From positions 1-28,110 of the IMG/VR virus record IMGVR_UViG_3300020596_000090: a stretch of 28,110 nucleotides of DNA; one strand, 5' to 3'. The DNA is from a virus. Each line of letters opens with the position of its first letter. Positions within the stretch are counted from its first letter, which is position 1. This document shows, piece after piece, positions 6,215-16,720 of this stretch. The translations under genes and the position numbers were made by a program. A model generated the notes under the pieces. That model was not told the origin of the DNA. It saw only the letters and a list, made by a program, of their open reading frames with translations, and searched no databases.

Positions 6215-6310
6215 GAGACGTTCACCACCGCCGGCGCAAGTTATATCGAGAGGCTCGGCGCCATCGAGGCCGCCAAGGCCGACCTTGTGAAGCACGTGGA
6301 GGGCCGATGA
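6215..6310 (+). pseudogene. 3' remnant of a gene coupled to the integrase
   Basis: A reading frame ending in TGA at 6308-6310 encodes a coding-like helical tail (ERLGAIEAAKADLVKHVEGR), and its stop overlaps the next ATG (ATGA), as do true gene ends elsewhere here. There is no usable start codon before it, and it runs back into the lipoprotein gene in another frame. It is read as the tail of a gene whose front was replaced, perhaps when the lipoprotein gene arrived. Confidence 0.35.
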
Positions 6311-6603
6311 GACGCTCCTACCCCACCAACGTCATCCCGCGCGGCGCCAAGCTGTACATCAAGGTGCGCATGCCTGACGGCCGGTGGAAGCAGGCCGCAA
6401 CCGGCCTCGGGCTCGACCAGGGGGACGCCGCCGGCGAGCTTCAGCGACGCACGCAGGTGATCGCGAATACGAAGGCGGTCATCATAGACCGTCGTTATGG
6501 TGGCTCGGCGAGTGGGCAACGAAGTGGCTGAAGCGGCGCGAGGACGACGCCCTCCAAGGCACTGCGCTCGCCCCGCTTTTGCGGAAAGCCGGGCCAGGTC
6601 GAG
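6307..6603 (+). pseudogene. Tyrosine integrase remnant (N-terminal part, frameshifted and truncated)
   Basis: The frame from 6307 encodes a segment like the arm-type N-terminal domain of tyrosine integrases: LYIKVRMPDGRWKQAATGLG, then a helix with alternating Ala/Arg. It ends at 6531 in meaningless sequence. From about 6505 another frame reads LGEWATKWLKRRED, which is what normally follows as the start of the core-binding domain. A -1 type frameshift near 6495-6510 therefore separates the two halves. The core-binding and catalytic domains (R..HxxR..Y) are absent, because the opposing late operon ends at 6606. A small CCGC-TTTT-GCGG hairpin lies at 6573-6584. Identification is from pattern recognition, without a search. 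Confidence 0.6.
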
Positions 6604-6605
6604 GG

Positions 6606-6845
6606 CTAGCGCGCCGCAAGCACCAACGCGAGCAGCGCTATAGCCGTGAAGGCCACCGCAAAGACGACGGCCAACCACTTCCACTCTTCGCCCCGTCGTT
6701 TCGTCACAATCAACTCCTGATGGATTTCACCAAGCTCGTCCGCAATCCGCGCGTGAGCGTCGCGCAATTTTGCTACTTCACAGGTCGTGTCGATATCGAC
6801 AACGGTGTGCCGCCCGTACTCGCTGCGCAGCCAGTCGTCCGTCAT
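6606..6845 (-). CDS. Coil plus C-terminal membrane segment protein, 79 aa
   Basis: Last gene of the late operon. It has an N-terminal soluble part, a helical heptad-rich middle (EVAKLRDAHARIADELGEIHQELI), a basic KRRGEEWKW patch and one C-terminal hydrophobic segment (LAVVFAVAFTAIALLALVL). This arrangement suggests a tail-anchored inner-membrane protein. It follows the endolysin, so a lysis accessory role is plausible but unproven. The ATG at 6845 overlaps the previous TGA (ATGA), which is why the longer reading to 6914 is not used. Confidence 0.6.
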   Translation of the reverse strand: MTDDWLRSEYGRHTVVDIDTTCEVAKLRDAHARIADELGEIHQELIVTKRRGEEWKWLAVVFAVAFTAIALLALVLAAR

Positions 6846-7114
6846 CCCAGCACCGCACACGCCGCAAGCAGCGTCGCAATCGTCGCCAGGGCTACACCCG
6901 CCGTCGAGCGCCAACGCCCCTCGAGGTAGCGGTTGCGATCAACTAAGCGCTCGCGGTCGACACGGAGGTATTCAACCTCGCCAGCAAGAGACGCGATCTG
7001 CCTGTCTGCCGCCGCCAGCTGCTTGCTCCGCAACACCAGAAGCTGATCGATCTCGTTGGCGATCGTAACGTCCCACGAGCTCGGGAGCTCACGGTCGCAA
7101 GACAAGGCGGTCAC
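6842..7114 (-). CDS. Coil plus C-terminal membrane segment protein, 90 aa
   Basis: A helical, charged coiled-coil region covers about residues 18-68 (EIDQLLVLRSKQLAAADRQ, EVEYLRVDRERLVDRNRY). One hydrophobic C-terminal segment follows (GVALATIATLLAACAVLG). The layout matches the neighbour at 6606, so the two may form a pair. The GTG at 7114 overlaps the endolysin TGA (GTGA). Function unknown. Lysis or superinfection roles are guesses from position. Confidence 0.6.
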   Translation of the reverse strand: MTALSCDRELPSSWDVTIANEIDQLLVLRSKQLAAADRQIASLAGEVEYLRVDRERLVDRNRYLEGRWRSTAGVALATIATLLAACAVLG

Positions 7115-7566
7115 GTGATTCCTGCGACTATCTTTAAGAGGATTAGGCCCTCAAGAAACGTCCAGTGCCACGGCTCGCTTCGAACGTCGTTAACCCACCC
7201 GTACGTCGACGCGTTCGCCTGCAACCACCTGTCCGTCGTGCCGTCCGCGATACCGTTGTTGGTATGGTCGGTATCGGCGCGGTTGATATCCACCGACACG
7301 CCGCTCTGGTGAGTTGAGCGCCCCGGCAAAGCAACCGCTTTGTACTTGCGGCCATACGCAATAGCGGTTTGTCGCAACGACCACTCCCGTCGCTGCTCGA
7401 GCATCGACCGAAACGCGGAGTTGACGCGCAAGATAACGCCATCGCTGCGGGCCGCTTCCGCCATCAGCAGGAACGCCATTGCAGCGGGGCGGTGCAATGA
7501 ATGCCCGTTGCCGATAGGCACGAGATCGAGCGCAACAGCTCTTCCTAAAATCCAACCGCCGGCCAT
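7111..7566 (-). CDS. M15-type peptidoglycan peptidase (endolysin), 151 aa
   Basis: Zinc peptidase of the VanY/D-Ala-D-Ala carboxypeptidase (M15, LAS) type, expected to cut peptide bonds in peptidoglycan at lysis. The zinc and catalytic residues are all visible: SAFR (50-53, substrate-side Arg), S84-x-H86-x2-G89-x3-D93 (STHQSGVSVD), and E131-P-W-H134. No signal peptide is evident, so it would need a holin. The ATG at 7566 is 1 nt after the upstream TGA and has GGAG about 8 nt before it. The ORF could open at 7644, but that would overlap the previous gene in a poor sequence context. Confidence 0.85.
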   Translation of the reverse strand: MAGGWILGRAVALDLVPIGNGHSLHRPAAMAFLLMAEAARSDGVILRVNSAFRSMLEQRREWSLRQTAIAYGRKYKAVALPGRSTHQSGVSVDINRADTDHTNNGIADGTTDRWLQANASTYGWVNDVRSEPWHWTFLEGLILLKIVAGIT

Positions 7567-7567
7567 C

Positions 7568-7780
7568 TCAGAACTCCGCTCGCACGCCGGCGATCGCCCC
7601 GACGCTATTGATCTGACTGATGCGCTGCGCGTAGCCCTCCGCAAAAACGGATAGCACCTTGTTGATGCGCGCCTCCGCCGTCAGCGACGCGCCAAACCCC
7701 TGGCTCGACACGTAGCCACCAAGGTCGACCCGCGTTCGACCAACCGGGAGCATTGCCACACGGTCCAGCCCCGTACGCAC
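7568..7780 (-). CDS. Small protein with outer-membrane-barrel-like C-terminus, about 70 aa
   Basis: The last half has alternating residues typical of beta strands (RVDLGGYVSSQGFGASLTAE, VLSVFAEGYAQR) and ends GVRAEF. A terminal Phe after a strand is the usual insertion signal of outer-membrane beta-barrels, yet the protein is far too short for a full barrel. Coding-like sequence (ALDAIGGLTTAAIV) continues upstream of the GTG at 7780 to the previous stop at 7828, without an ATG, GTG or TTG. Either the true start is non-canonical or the 5' end has decayed. It lies directly before the endolysin. Function unknown. Confidence 0.45.
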   Translation of the reverse strand: MRTGLDRVAMLPVGRTRVDLGGYVSSQGFGASLTAEARINKVLSVFAEGYAQRISQINSVGAIAGVRAEF

Positions 7781-7827
7781 GATGGCCGCCGTGGTGAGCC
7801 CACCAATGGCGTCCAGTGCGGCCGGAG

Positions 7828-8154
7828 CTATTGAGGGTTTTGGTTCACGGTCACCGATGCGCTTGGCATAGCGTTCGCGCCTTGAGCCTGTGCAACCGCG
7901 ATAGCCGCCGCGCCGTTCGCCGTGGTGCGCTTTAGTAGACCGCGGTCGACGATATAGGCCACCGCTGTCGCAGCCGCTGCGAGGATCGCATAGGCCACCG
8001 TGTCATGCGGTATGAGGTGCAGGAGCGCCGGCAGAATTGCACCAACGATAGTCAGTGCGGTCACGATGAAGCTTGAGCTCGCAAACGCGTTGCCGGTGAC
8101 CGGTGAAGCCGGGTCGATTGCCAAATTCGGTGCTGCTTCTTTGGTGTCCGTCAT
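7828..8154 (-). CDS. Holin-like protein, two membrane segments, 108 aa
   Basis: Residues about 28-78 hold two hydrophobic helices (SFIVTALTIVGAILPALLHL and TVAYAILAAAATAVAYIV) separated by a short IPHD turn, flanked by an acidic N-terminus and a basic KRTT. This is the usual class II holin topology with both ends in the cytoplasm. The C-terminal 35 residues are Ala/Gln-rich. The start at 8154 is 1 nt after the previous TGA. A longer reading to 8202 overlaps that gene. It lies two genes before the endolysin. The holin call rests on topology and position only. Confidence 0.6.
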   Translation of the reverse strand: MTDTKEAAPNLAIDPASPVTGNAFASSSFIVTALTIVGAILPALLHLIPHDTVAYAILAAAATAVAYIVDRGLLKRTTANGAAAIAVAQAQGANAMPSASVTVNQNPQ

Positions 8155-8155
8155 T

Positions 8156-8389
8156 TCAGGGTTCCTTTGGTCCGCTATCGCGGGCCTGTGTAACTTTTCC
8201 AACTACATCGATCCAAGCCCAACGGACATCCATCTGCCCGCAATGGCGGCACCATTCCAGGGGAACAAGGCCACCGGTTTCGGAAAACATGTTGGAGCGA
8301 AACAGCCACTCAGCACCGCATGCTGCGCAGTGCGCCGACAGCCACGAGCCGGCGATATCGGCCAGCTGCTTGTGGGTGCGGCGCGGCAT
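8156..8389 (-). CDS. Zinc-ribbon-like small protein, 77 aa
   Basis: Two CxxC knuckles, CAAC (residues 21-24) and CRHC (about 47-50), are separated by about 22 residues with aromatic and Gly positions, consistent with a zinc ribbon. A Trp-rich strand follows (VRWAWIDVVG). The ATG at 8389 is 1 nt after the upstream TAA. Such proteins are frequent among phage small genes. No specific function is assigned. Confidence 0.6.
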   Translation of the reverse strand: MPRRTHKQLADIAGSWLSAHCAACGAEWLFRSNMFSETGGLVPLEWCRHCGQMDVRWAWIDVVGKVTQARDSGPKEP

Positions 8390-8390
8390 G

Positions 8391-8585
8391 TTACCCGCCC
8401 TCGCTGCGCATCAGACGGTGGAGCATTTCTTTGGCCGCGATCAGATTCCAATTAAGGTCGTTGATTGCAACGGTCAGCTTCTCGTGCTCGGCTACCGTGC
8501 GGCGAAGCGCTGCCTCGACCGTGTTGATACGCGTAAGTAGCGCCTGACCCATCCCCGGTGCGATGCTGATGACAGACTTCTTCAC
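8391..8585 (-). CDS. Small coiled-coil protein, 64 aa
   Basis: After a short head (KKSVISIAPGMG) it is one continuous helix with heptad-like hydrophobic spacing (LLTRINTVEAALRRTVAEHE, AINDLNWNLIAAKEMLHRL). No membrane segment. The ATG overlaps the upstream TGA (ATGA). It may bind the coil of the preceding membrane protein. This is inference. Confidence 0.55.
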   Translation of the reverse strand: MKKSVISIAPGMGQALLTRINTVEAALRRTVAEHEKLTVAINDLNWNLIAAKEMLHRLMRSEGG

Positions 8586-8842
8586 CGGCGACGCTCGACA
8601 ATAGAAAGGATCCGGCCGACCTTTTCCTCTACCGCGGCGCCGTGTTCAGTCATGACCGCCAGCTGCCGACGGAGCTCGGAAATAGTTTCGTGGTCGGCGG
8701 CCTGGGAGATCTCAAGGCGACGCACGTGTTCTGCCGATCCCTGCCAGATATACACGCCCAACGACGAGACAAGCCCGAGCAACCATAGCGACAGCTTGGC
8801 TAGCCCCGGGTTCGCCGTCGTGATTGGGGAGTCGTCGCTCAT
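8582..8842 (-). CDS. Membrane-anchored coiled-coil protein, possible inner spanin, 86 aa
   Basis: An N-terminal membrane segment (about residues 16-33, KLSLWLLGLVSSLGVYIW) is followed by a long charged helix (HVRRLEIS, ETISELRRQLAVMTEHG, KVGRILSIVERRR). This is the shape of inner-membrane spanins (Rz) and of DUF2730-like phage proteins. No matching outer-membrane lipoprotein spanin lies embedded or adjacent. The ATG at 8842 overlaps the previous TGA (ATGA), so the longer reading to 8926 is rejected. Spanin is one option only. Confidence 0.5.
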   Translation of the reverse strand: MSDDSPITTANPGLAKLSLWLLGLVSSLGVYIWQGSAEHVRRLEISQAADHETISELRRQLAVMTEHGAAVEEKVGRILSIVERRR

Positions 8843-9285
8843 TGCATAAATCTCGCCATCATCCACCACACGAGCCACCTGGGCGCGGGATAGACGTAGA
8901 GCCGCGAACAAATAGCGTCGACACACGCGTCCGCGCTGCGTCCGTAGTGCTCGGCCTCGTGCGCGTAAGCCTCCGCCTCAAACCACGCGCGCGCTGGAGC
9001 CAAGAACGGGATTGGTAGCAGCACGTAGAGCAGTAAAAACAGCGGCCACGACAGCCTCGCTTGCTGGCGCACGTGCACGGCCTCGTGCGCGAGTGTCGAA
9101 TCGTAGCGGCTGCCGTGTGCTGCAACCTGCTCGGCCGACAGCGCAAGCGGCGGATAGATAACACCGTTGATCGTAGTCCACGCCTTGTTGGTCCAGGGCG
9201 CGAAGCGAAGGAGCCACGACGATGCGCGGTCTCGGACGTCGAGCTCGAGGGTGCCGTGGCCGCGAAGGTTTGCCATAAACCTCAT
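8839..9285 (-). CDS. HExxH-motif membrane protein, putative metallopeptidase, 148 aa
   Basis: Residues 65-73 read LAHEAVHVR, a zincin HExxH (H67, E68, H71). EAEAY (103-107) lies about 32 residues later and supplies a Glu as third ligand, as in gluzincins. Between them is a hydrophobic segment (LFLLLYVLLPIPFLAPA), and the C-terminus is Trp-rich (RWLVWWMMARF). A basal DSTLAHE strand-helix context and a YPPLALSAEQ stretch before it look like other small phage and bacterial HExxH proteins of unknown role. It begins with ATG overlapping the LamG stop (ATGA). Substrate unknown. Position before the lysis genes suggests an envelope or virion-maturation task. Confidence 0.62.
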   Translation of the reverse strand: MRFMANLRGHGTLELDVRDRASSWLLRFAPWTNKAWTTINGVIYPPLALSAEQVAAHGSRYDSTLAHEAVHVRQQARLSWPLFLLLYVLLPIPFLAPARAWFEAEAYAHEAEHYGRSADACVDAICSRLYVYPAPRWLVWWMMARFMQ

Positions 9286-10114
9286 CGGCGCCGAACCCCG
9301 TACATCTCGTTGACGGTCGTTAGCGTCGGGCCGTTTCGCGGCGTGCAGGTGTCGTTTTTAACGGTCTCAATGCACGCGCTCTGCAGGGGCCAGCGTCGGT
9401 GTAGTCCGCGCGTTACAGAGTCGCGACCACGTAGCGCGTAGATGTCGTAAATCTCTTGAGCACTTAGGTTTGCAAGATACAGCCGACAATCCGCAAAAGT
9501 GCCGGACGTCCAGTTAAACCACGTGCCGCCGTTCTTACGCTCGGCGCCGATTGCCAGGGTGTTCGCAAAGTTTGCCACCGTCCCTAGGCCGTCGCTGTAG
9601 GGCTTGGTCCATGTCGTTTTCGCGACGCCGTCCTGATACCAGACGATCGCCTTTGAGGCATTGCTGCCAGCTCCCGACCCGTCCGCAACAACGGACACCG
9701 CGTGGTGGTGCAACACGTTGTCGCTGACAGTGCCGGCGCCAAGCTCCTGATGCCAGAGCACGCCGGTGTCGGTGTAGTCGCCGAAATTGATCAGCACGTG
9801 GTCGGCATTGTTAGCGATATCGCTCGTGTAGCCAGCGAGCGAAAACCAAATCGACTGATTCGCCGCGCTTACCGCGCCCTGTGCGCCCGTCGTAAACGAT
9901 GCCATGATTGTCGCGACGCTCGACTGCGACGTCTTGACCCAGCACATCATCGTCCAGCCGGCGGACGCTTTGATCGACGAGCCGAACGATCCCATGGTCC
10001 CGATGTCGACGCGATCGTTGGTGCCGTCGAGTGTGTAGCCAGCGTGCGCCGGGACGGGCGCAAGCAAAGCAACGATTAGCCCGAGGGCTAAATTTAGTCG
10101 TCGGGCTAACTTCA

Positions 10115-10115
<1 letters not shown>
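9282..10115 (-). CDS. LamG/concanavalin-like tail-appendage protein with signal peptide, 277 aa
   Basis: The N-terminus is a textbook Sec signal (basic MKLARR, hydrophobic LALGLIVALLA, then PAHA with likely cleavage after residue 25). The mature part reads as a LamG-type jelly roll: YTLDGTNDRVDIG, WTMMCWVKT, HHHAVSVVADG, KAIVWYQDG, NTLAIGAERK, GTFADCRLYLANLSAQEI. In phages such domains bind glycans on tail tips or capsids. The ATG shares one base with the fibre's stop (TGATG). A virion protein normally stays in the cytoplasm, so the signal peptide is odd. Alternatively it is a secreted surface protein. Confidence 0.75.
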
Positions 10116-13032
<2,917 letters not shown>

Positions 13033-13033
<1 letters not shown>

Positions 13034-15303
13034 TAGTTGTCACCTTCCTGTTCGACCATCTGTGTTGGTTGGCGTAGATCTGGCTGCTGTTGGGCGTCGG
13101 TGCTCATCTCGTCAACACCCTTCAGGCCGAGCGTCGATAACGCGCTTGCAGCCGCACGGATCGCGGCCTCCGTGATAGGCTTGCCGGTCTTGCCGTCGAG
13201 GATAAGATTTAGCGCCTTGTTAGTGGCCTCGATCCCCTCGCGCGTGCTGATCGCTTCAGCGGCCACAGCCGCGTTGCCGGTGATGGCCTCGAGGTGGCGC
13301 CGAACAAGCTGCAGCGCTGCCGCGGTGTAGCCGTTGCCAGACGCAAGCTTGTCGAGTGCTCCGCCGCCGAGCTCGGCGAACGCGTCAGCGATTTGTGGTT
13401 GCGTCGTTGAGCCCCTGATGTTCGGACCGAAGCCAACACGCTGCATTAGGTCGCCCATCCGACTCAGACCAAGCAGCGCCCTTGAATCGCCATGAAACGC
13501 TGCCTGGAGCTTCGGGCCGTATCCCCTGGCGCTAAACAGGCGCAGAATAATGCCGGGCTGTACGCGGTCGATGCCCGCTGCGCCTGACGCGGCAGACGTC
13601 GCGGTGGGCTTACCGCCCTCTACGAGCACCTCCTCAAGCATTTGAGCGCGGAGGTTTGCCGCGTCAGCGGGGGATTGCTTGGCGAGCACCTCGAAGACGC
13701 TTCGGATTTGTCCTGGCTCGGAGTTTAAAAGCCGGCGCGGAATGCTCCCGACAGCATCGCCATCGGCAACCGTGAGCATTCGCTCGATGGTATTGGTGAC
13801 CACCTCCGCGTGAGCTTCGGTGCCCCTGCGCCACGCGGCATTGGCCTGGCGCCAAAGGGCTGCAGCCCCGGCGCTCGCTGTTGCCTCGGCGCCGTCAAAC
13901 GACGCGTCGATCGTTTGGAGCAGACGACCGGCTATCGCTTCCTCGGTTTTCTTCGGCACGGCGTTACCGAGTAGCGACTCTTTGCCGTGCGTAATCGAGA
14001 GGAGTTTTGAGCGGACAGAGTTGAGCTCCTGGAGGGACAACCCGCCGCCAGCGCCTGTGATTTCGAGTTTGCCGTAAAGGCTGCCAACCAGCCCTGTGAT
14101 CTGATTCGGCTTCAGGTTGTAGTCTTGGATCTCCTTTTGGAACGCCGCACGGATCGGAGCGTAATCAACACCACCGCCAGCCTGCTCGGCTGCCTGGTAG
14201 AGCGGGCGAGCCACCGCGGAGCGCTTCAAGAGCAGCCCCTCTGCGTAATTCGACACGGCCTGGGCTGCTTGCTTTGCAACGCGCGGATCACCAATCAGCT
14301 TGGGGTTTGCGGCAATTCCCTCGACATACTTGTCCGCAATACGCGCGGCGGTCTCGAGCTGCGAAGTTTCAAATTTCTGGGCCTCGTCCATCGTTGCCGG
14401 ATTCTGGCGGAGGCGGAGCTCGCGCAGCGCTTGTGCACGACTGCCAGAGGCTTGCGCCGGTGTGAGCGGGAGTTTCTCGCCCATCGCCTCCCATTCGGCT
14501 GCCAGCGCGCGCGACTTTTCGAGATTGGTCTGTACCGTGGCGTTGCTGGTGCCGATTGCGGACGGCTTCGCCGCATTCGAGGCAACGGTCTCCGCTGACT
14601 CTCGCGCCGCATCCTGAACGCGCGAGCGCACTCCGATCTTATCCAAAGCCCAACGCCCCGCTGCCCCAACACCCTTGGCGAGTCCGTACCCGAGCGCGCC
14701 AGCACCGGCGCCGACACCGGCGCCGATCGCTGTGTCCTTGGTTGCGCCGGCAATATCGCCTTGGGTTAGATCTGCGTTTGAGCTACCAAGTCCGGAAGCC
14801 GCGCCAATCTTTGCGCCAAGCAGCACAGTGCCGCCAAGCGTGCGTGCGCCACCCATTACGGGTGACGTTGCGATGCCGCCACCGATTTCGCCAGACAGAT
14901 ACGCACCGCCGTGCGCCTTCTGCGCGCGCTCGTTGGCTGCTCGAGCGGCGTCTCGTTCGATTCGGTAATCCTCCGCGAATGTCGGCGGATCCTGCTCGTC
15001 CGCGTGGTAGCCCATGACCTTGTTACCGATCGCCTGGACGACGCCCTGGGCCTCATCGCCAAAGCGCATCGTCGCGCCTTGGGCGACACCTCGGCCAAAA
15101 GCCTCGTCCGCAGCAGCGTCCGGCAGCACCTCGCCCTCGGGGGCCTCTACACCGGTCTGCTTGACGAGACGGTGTGACGCGCGCCAGTCGGCAGAGCCGA
15201 CGGGCTTAAGCATGACGCGGTTTAGCGCTTCGCGTGGATCGAGTCCGTCTTCGCGGACCAGGCGCGCAAACTCTGCCCGTTGTTGCTCGGTCGGACCAGC
15301 CAT
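13033..15303 (-). CDS. Large internal virion (ejection-type) protein, 756 aa
   Basis: A large soluble, helical protein. Its N-terminus has an EQQRAEFARLVREDGLDPREALNRVM motif, an adaptor-like helical pair. Residues about 130-215 are Gly/Ala-rich and hydrophobic (GGAYLSGEIGGGIATSP, TAIGAGVGAGAGALGYGLAK), likely to insert into or cross membranes. The remainder is long helices. By order (after tail hub and needle-region genes, before the fibre) and composition it corresponds to P22 gp16/gp20-type proteins ejected with the DNA. No lytic motif could be seen with confidence. Stop and fibre start share one base (TAATG). Confidence 0.65.
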
Positions 15304-16451
15304 TACTGACCGCCCTGGAGCAGCGAATCCATCAGCGCGTCGGTCTCGTTGCTGCGGTAGGTCGGCACAGGTTTGCCCTGGCCAGGCACACGGTAGCCTG
15401 CTTGATCAAAATTGCCCTTGCGGTCGCTAAGCTTGCGACGCAACTGCGCCCGCATGTTGTCAGCTTTGCGTTTTGCCGTGTCGGGCGAGTCGCCGGGCTG
15501 TGGCAGCATCCTTTTGTAGCGCTGTAGGTCGGTCTCAGTGAGCTTGCCGCCCTCGAGGATGGTGCCGATTGACTGCGCTGCGACGTCCGCGTTGTTTTGG
15601 TACTGCGACGTAGTCGTGTTCGGCACGAGCGACGTGAGCCGGGCGCCTAGCTGGTCGCCGGTGCCCTTGTTCGGGACGGTCGCGATATAGTCCTTCGTGA
15701 GCTGATCGACCGAGCCGATTGCAGTGTCGAGATCTGAGAGCTCGGCAACCGCCGCCGTTCCAAGTATCTTGCCGCCGACGCTGACATTCGTTGCGCCGGC
15801 CTTGCGCAGGCGAACCTTCCACGCGTCGAACGCCTGGCCCCAACCGCGTTGTCCTGGCGTCAGTCCCGACGTGCGCGCAAACTCGCGCTCGTCCTCGCTG
15901 AGCTTCGCGAGCGGATCTTCGGTGCCGGCCATGCGCTGGCCGATTGCGATCTGCTTTTCGGTGGGCAAAACCTGCGGGCCAGCTTGGCCTTCCGGCAGCC
16001 ACGTCTGTGCCGACTCTTCGCCAGGCAGCGGGAAGTGATCGATTACGCCGCCTTGCACAAGCTGGTCGCGACGCTCGCGCACCATATCAGCGGCGCCCGG
16101 GTCGGCCTTCAGGGTGTCGGTCAGTAGACGTTGGGCGTTTTGTGTTGAGGCCGTGCGCTTGTCGCCGATCTCTTGAGTGGCCTTGGCCATATCCAACTGA
16201 GACTTCCGGACGCCAAGCTGCTGTTCTTGCATTTGCGACCACGCAACGGGGTCGGATCTTCGCGCGGCTTCAGCGTCATCGTTTTGCAACGCCTCGTTGA
16301 AGGCACGACGCTTGTCGCGAGCCTCGTACAGCGAGTCGAGCCGAAACCGATGCTCCTCGGCGGCTAACTTGTTTTGCTGCATGCCCTGGATCATCTGAAA
16401 CGTCCGCGCCCAATCAACGGGCTGGATGCTGTCGCTCACAAGCCGCGTCAT
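15303..16451 (-). CDS. Internal virion protein, 382 aa
   Basis: A charged, helical, Gln-rich N-terminal third (FQMIQGMQQNKLAAEEHRFR, KSQLDMAKATQEIGDKR) suggests a coiled coil. The middle is Pro/Gly-rich (HFPLPGEESAQTWLPEG). A C-terminal region has TKDYIATVPNKGTGDQLGAR and ETDLQRYKRMLPQPGDSP, which is also the style of phage ejection and tail-tape-like proteins. The ATG at 16451 is preferred over the GTG at 16454 because of GGAG 7 nt upstream. It shares a base with the previous stop (TGATG). Function inferred from order. No enzymatic motif seen. Confidence 0.6.
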   Translation of the reverse strand: MTRLVSDSIQPVDWARTFQMIQGMQQNKLAAEEHRFRLDSLYEARDKRRAFNEALQNDDAEAARRSDPVAWSQMQEQQLGVRKSQLDMAKATQEIGDKRTASTQNAQRLLTDTLKADPGAADMVRERRDQLVQGGVIDHFPLPGEESAQTWLPEGQAGPQVLPTEKQIAIGQRMAGTEDPLAKLSEDEREFARTSGLTPGQRGWGQAFDAWKVRLRKAGATNVSVGGKILGTAAVAELSDLDTAIGSVDQLTKDYIATVPNKGTGDQLGARLTSLVPNTTTSQYQNNADVAAQSIGTILEGGKLTETDLQRYKRMLPQPGDSPDTAKRKADNMRAQLRRKLSDRKGNFDQAGYRVPGQGKPVPTYRSNETDALMDSLLQGGQ

Positions 16452-16720
16452 CACCGAGCTCCGTACAGCGACGCGAGGTCCAACCCCGGGACCTGCATTG
16501 GAGCAATCTCTGGCTCACCAACTTGCACGCTGTACTGCGGAGGCATCTGCGGTGCGCCCACGTCGACGCTGTATGCCGTCGGTGACCCCATCTCGACGTT
16601 GCCTTGCGGTGCCGGTTGGCGAGGCTCGCGCATGATGGCACGAAGGACCTGGAGCTGCTCAGGGCTTAAGCGCACAAGCGTGCCCGTATCAGAGCCGCGA
16701 CGCTTCACTTCGTCCGCCAT
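16451..16720 (-). CDS. Small virion-region protein, 89 aa
   Basis: Not recognised. There is a helical N-terminus with a QLQVLRAIMREPRQ segment, a Pro-rich middle with a repeated YSVDVG.P / YSVQVGEP pattern, and an end LDLASLYGAR. The ending resembles motifs in its neighbour at 16720 (DLASMYAPS and NLPALYKAG). It sits between two ejection-type genes, so a small virion component is likely. Overlaps by one base on both sides. Confidence 0.5.
   Translation of the reverse strand: MADEVKRRGSDTGTLVRLSPEQLQVLRAIMREPRQPAPQGNVEMGSPTAYSVDVGAPQMPPQYSVQVGEPEIAPMQVPGLDLASLYGAR

Noticed and set aside
6384-6929. Plus-strand ORF of 181 codons
   Set aside because: Only about 6505-6600 looks like integrase. 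The rest is antisense to late genes, so it is treated as part of the relic.
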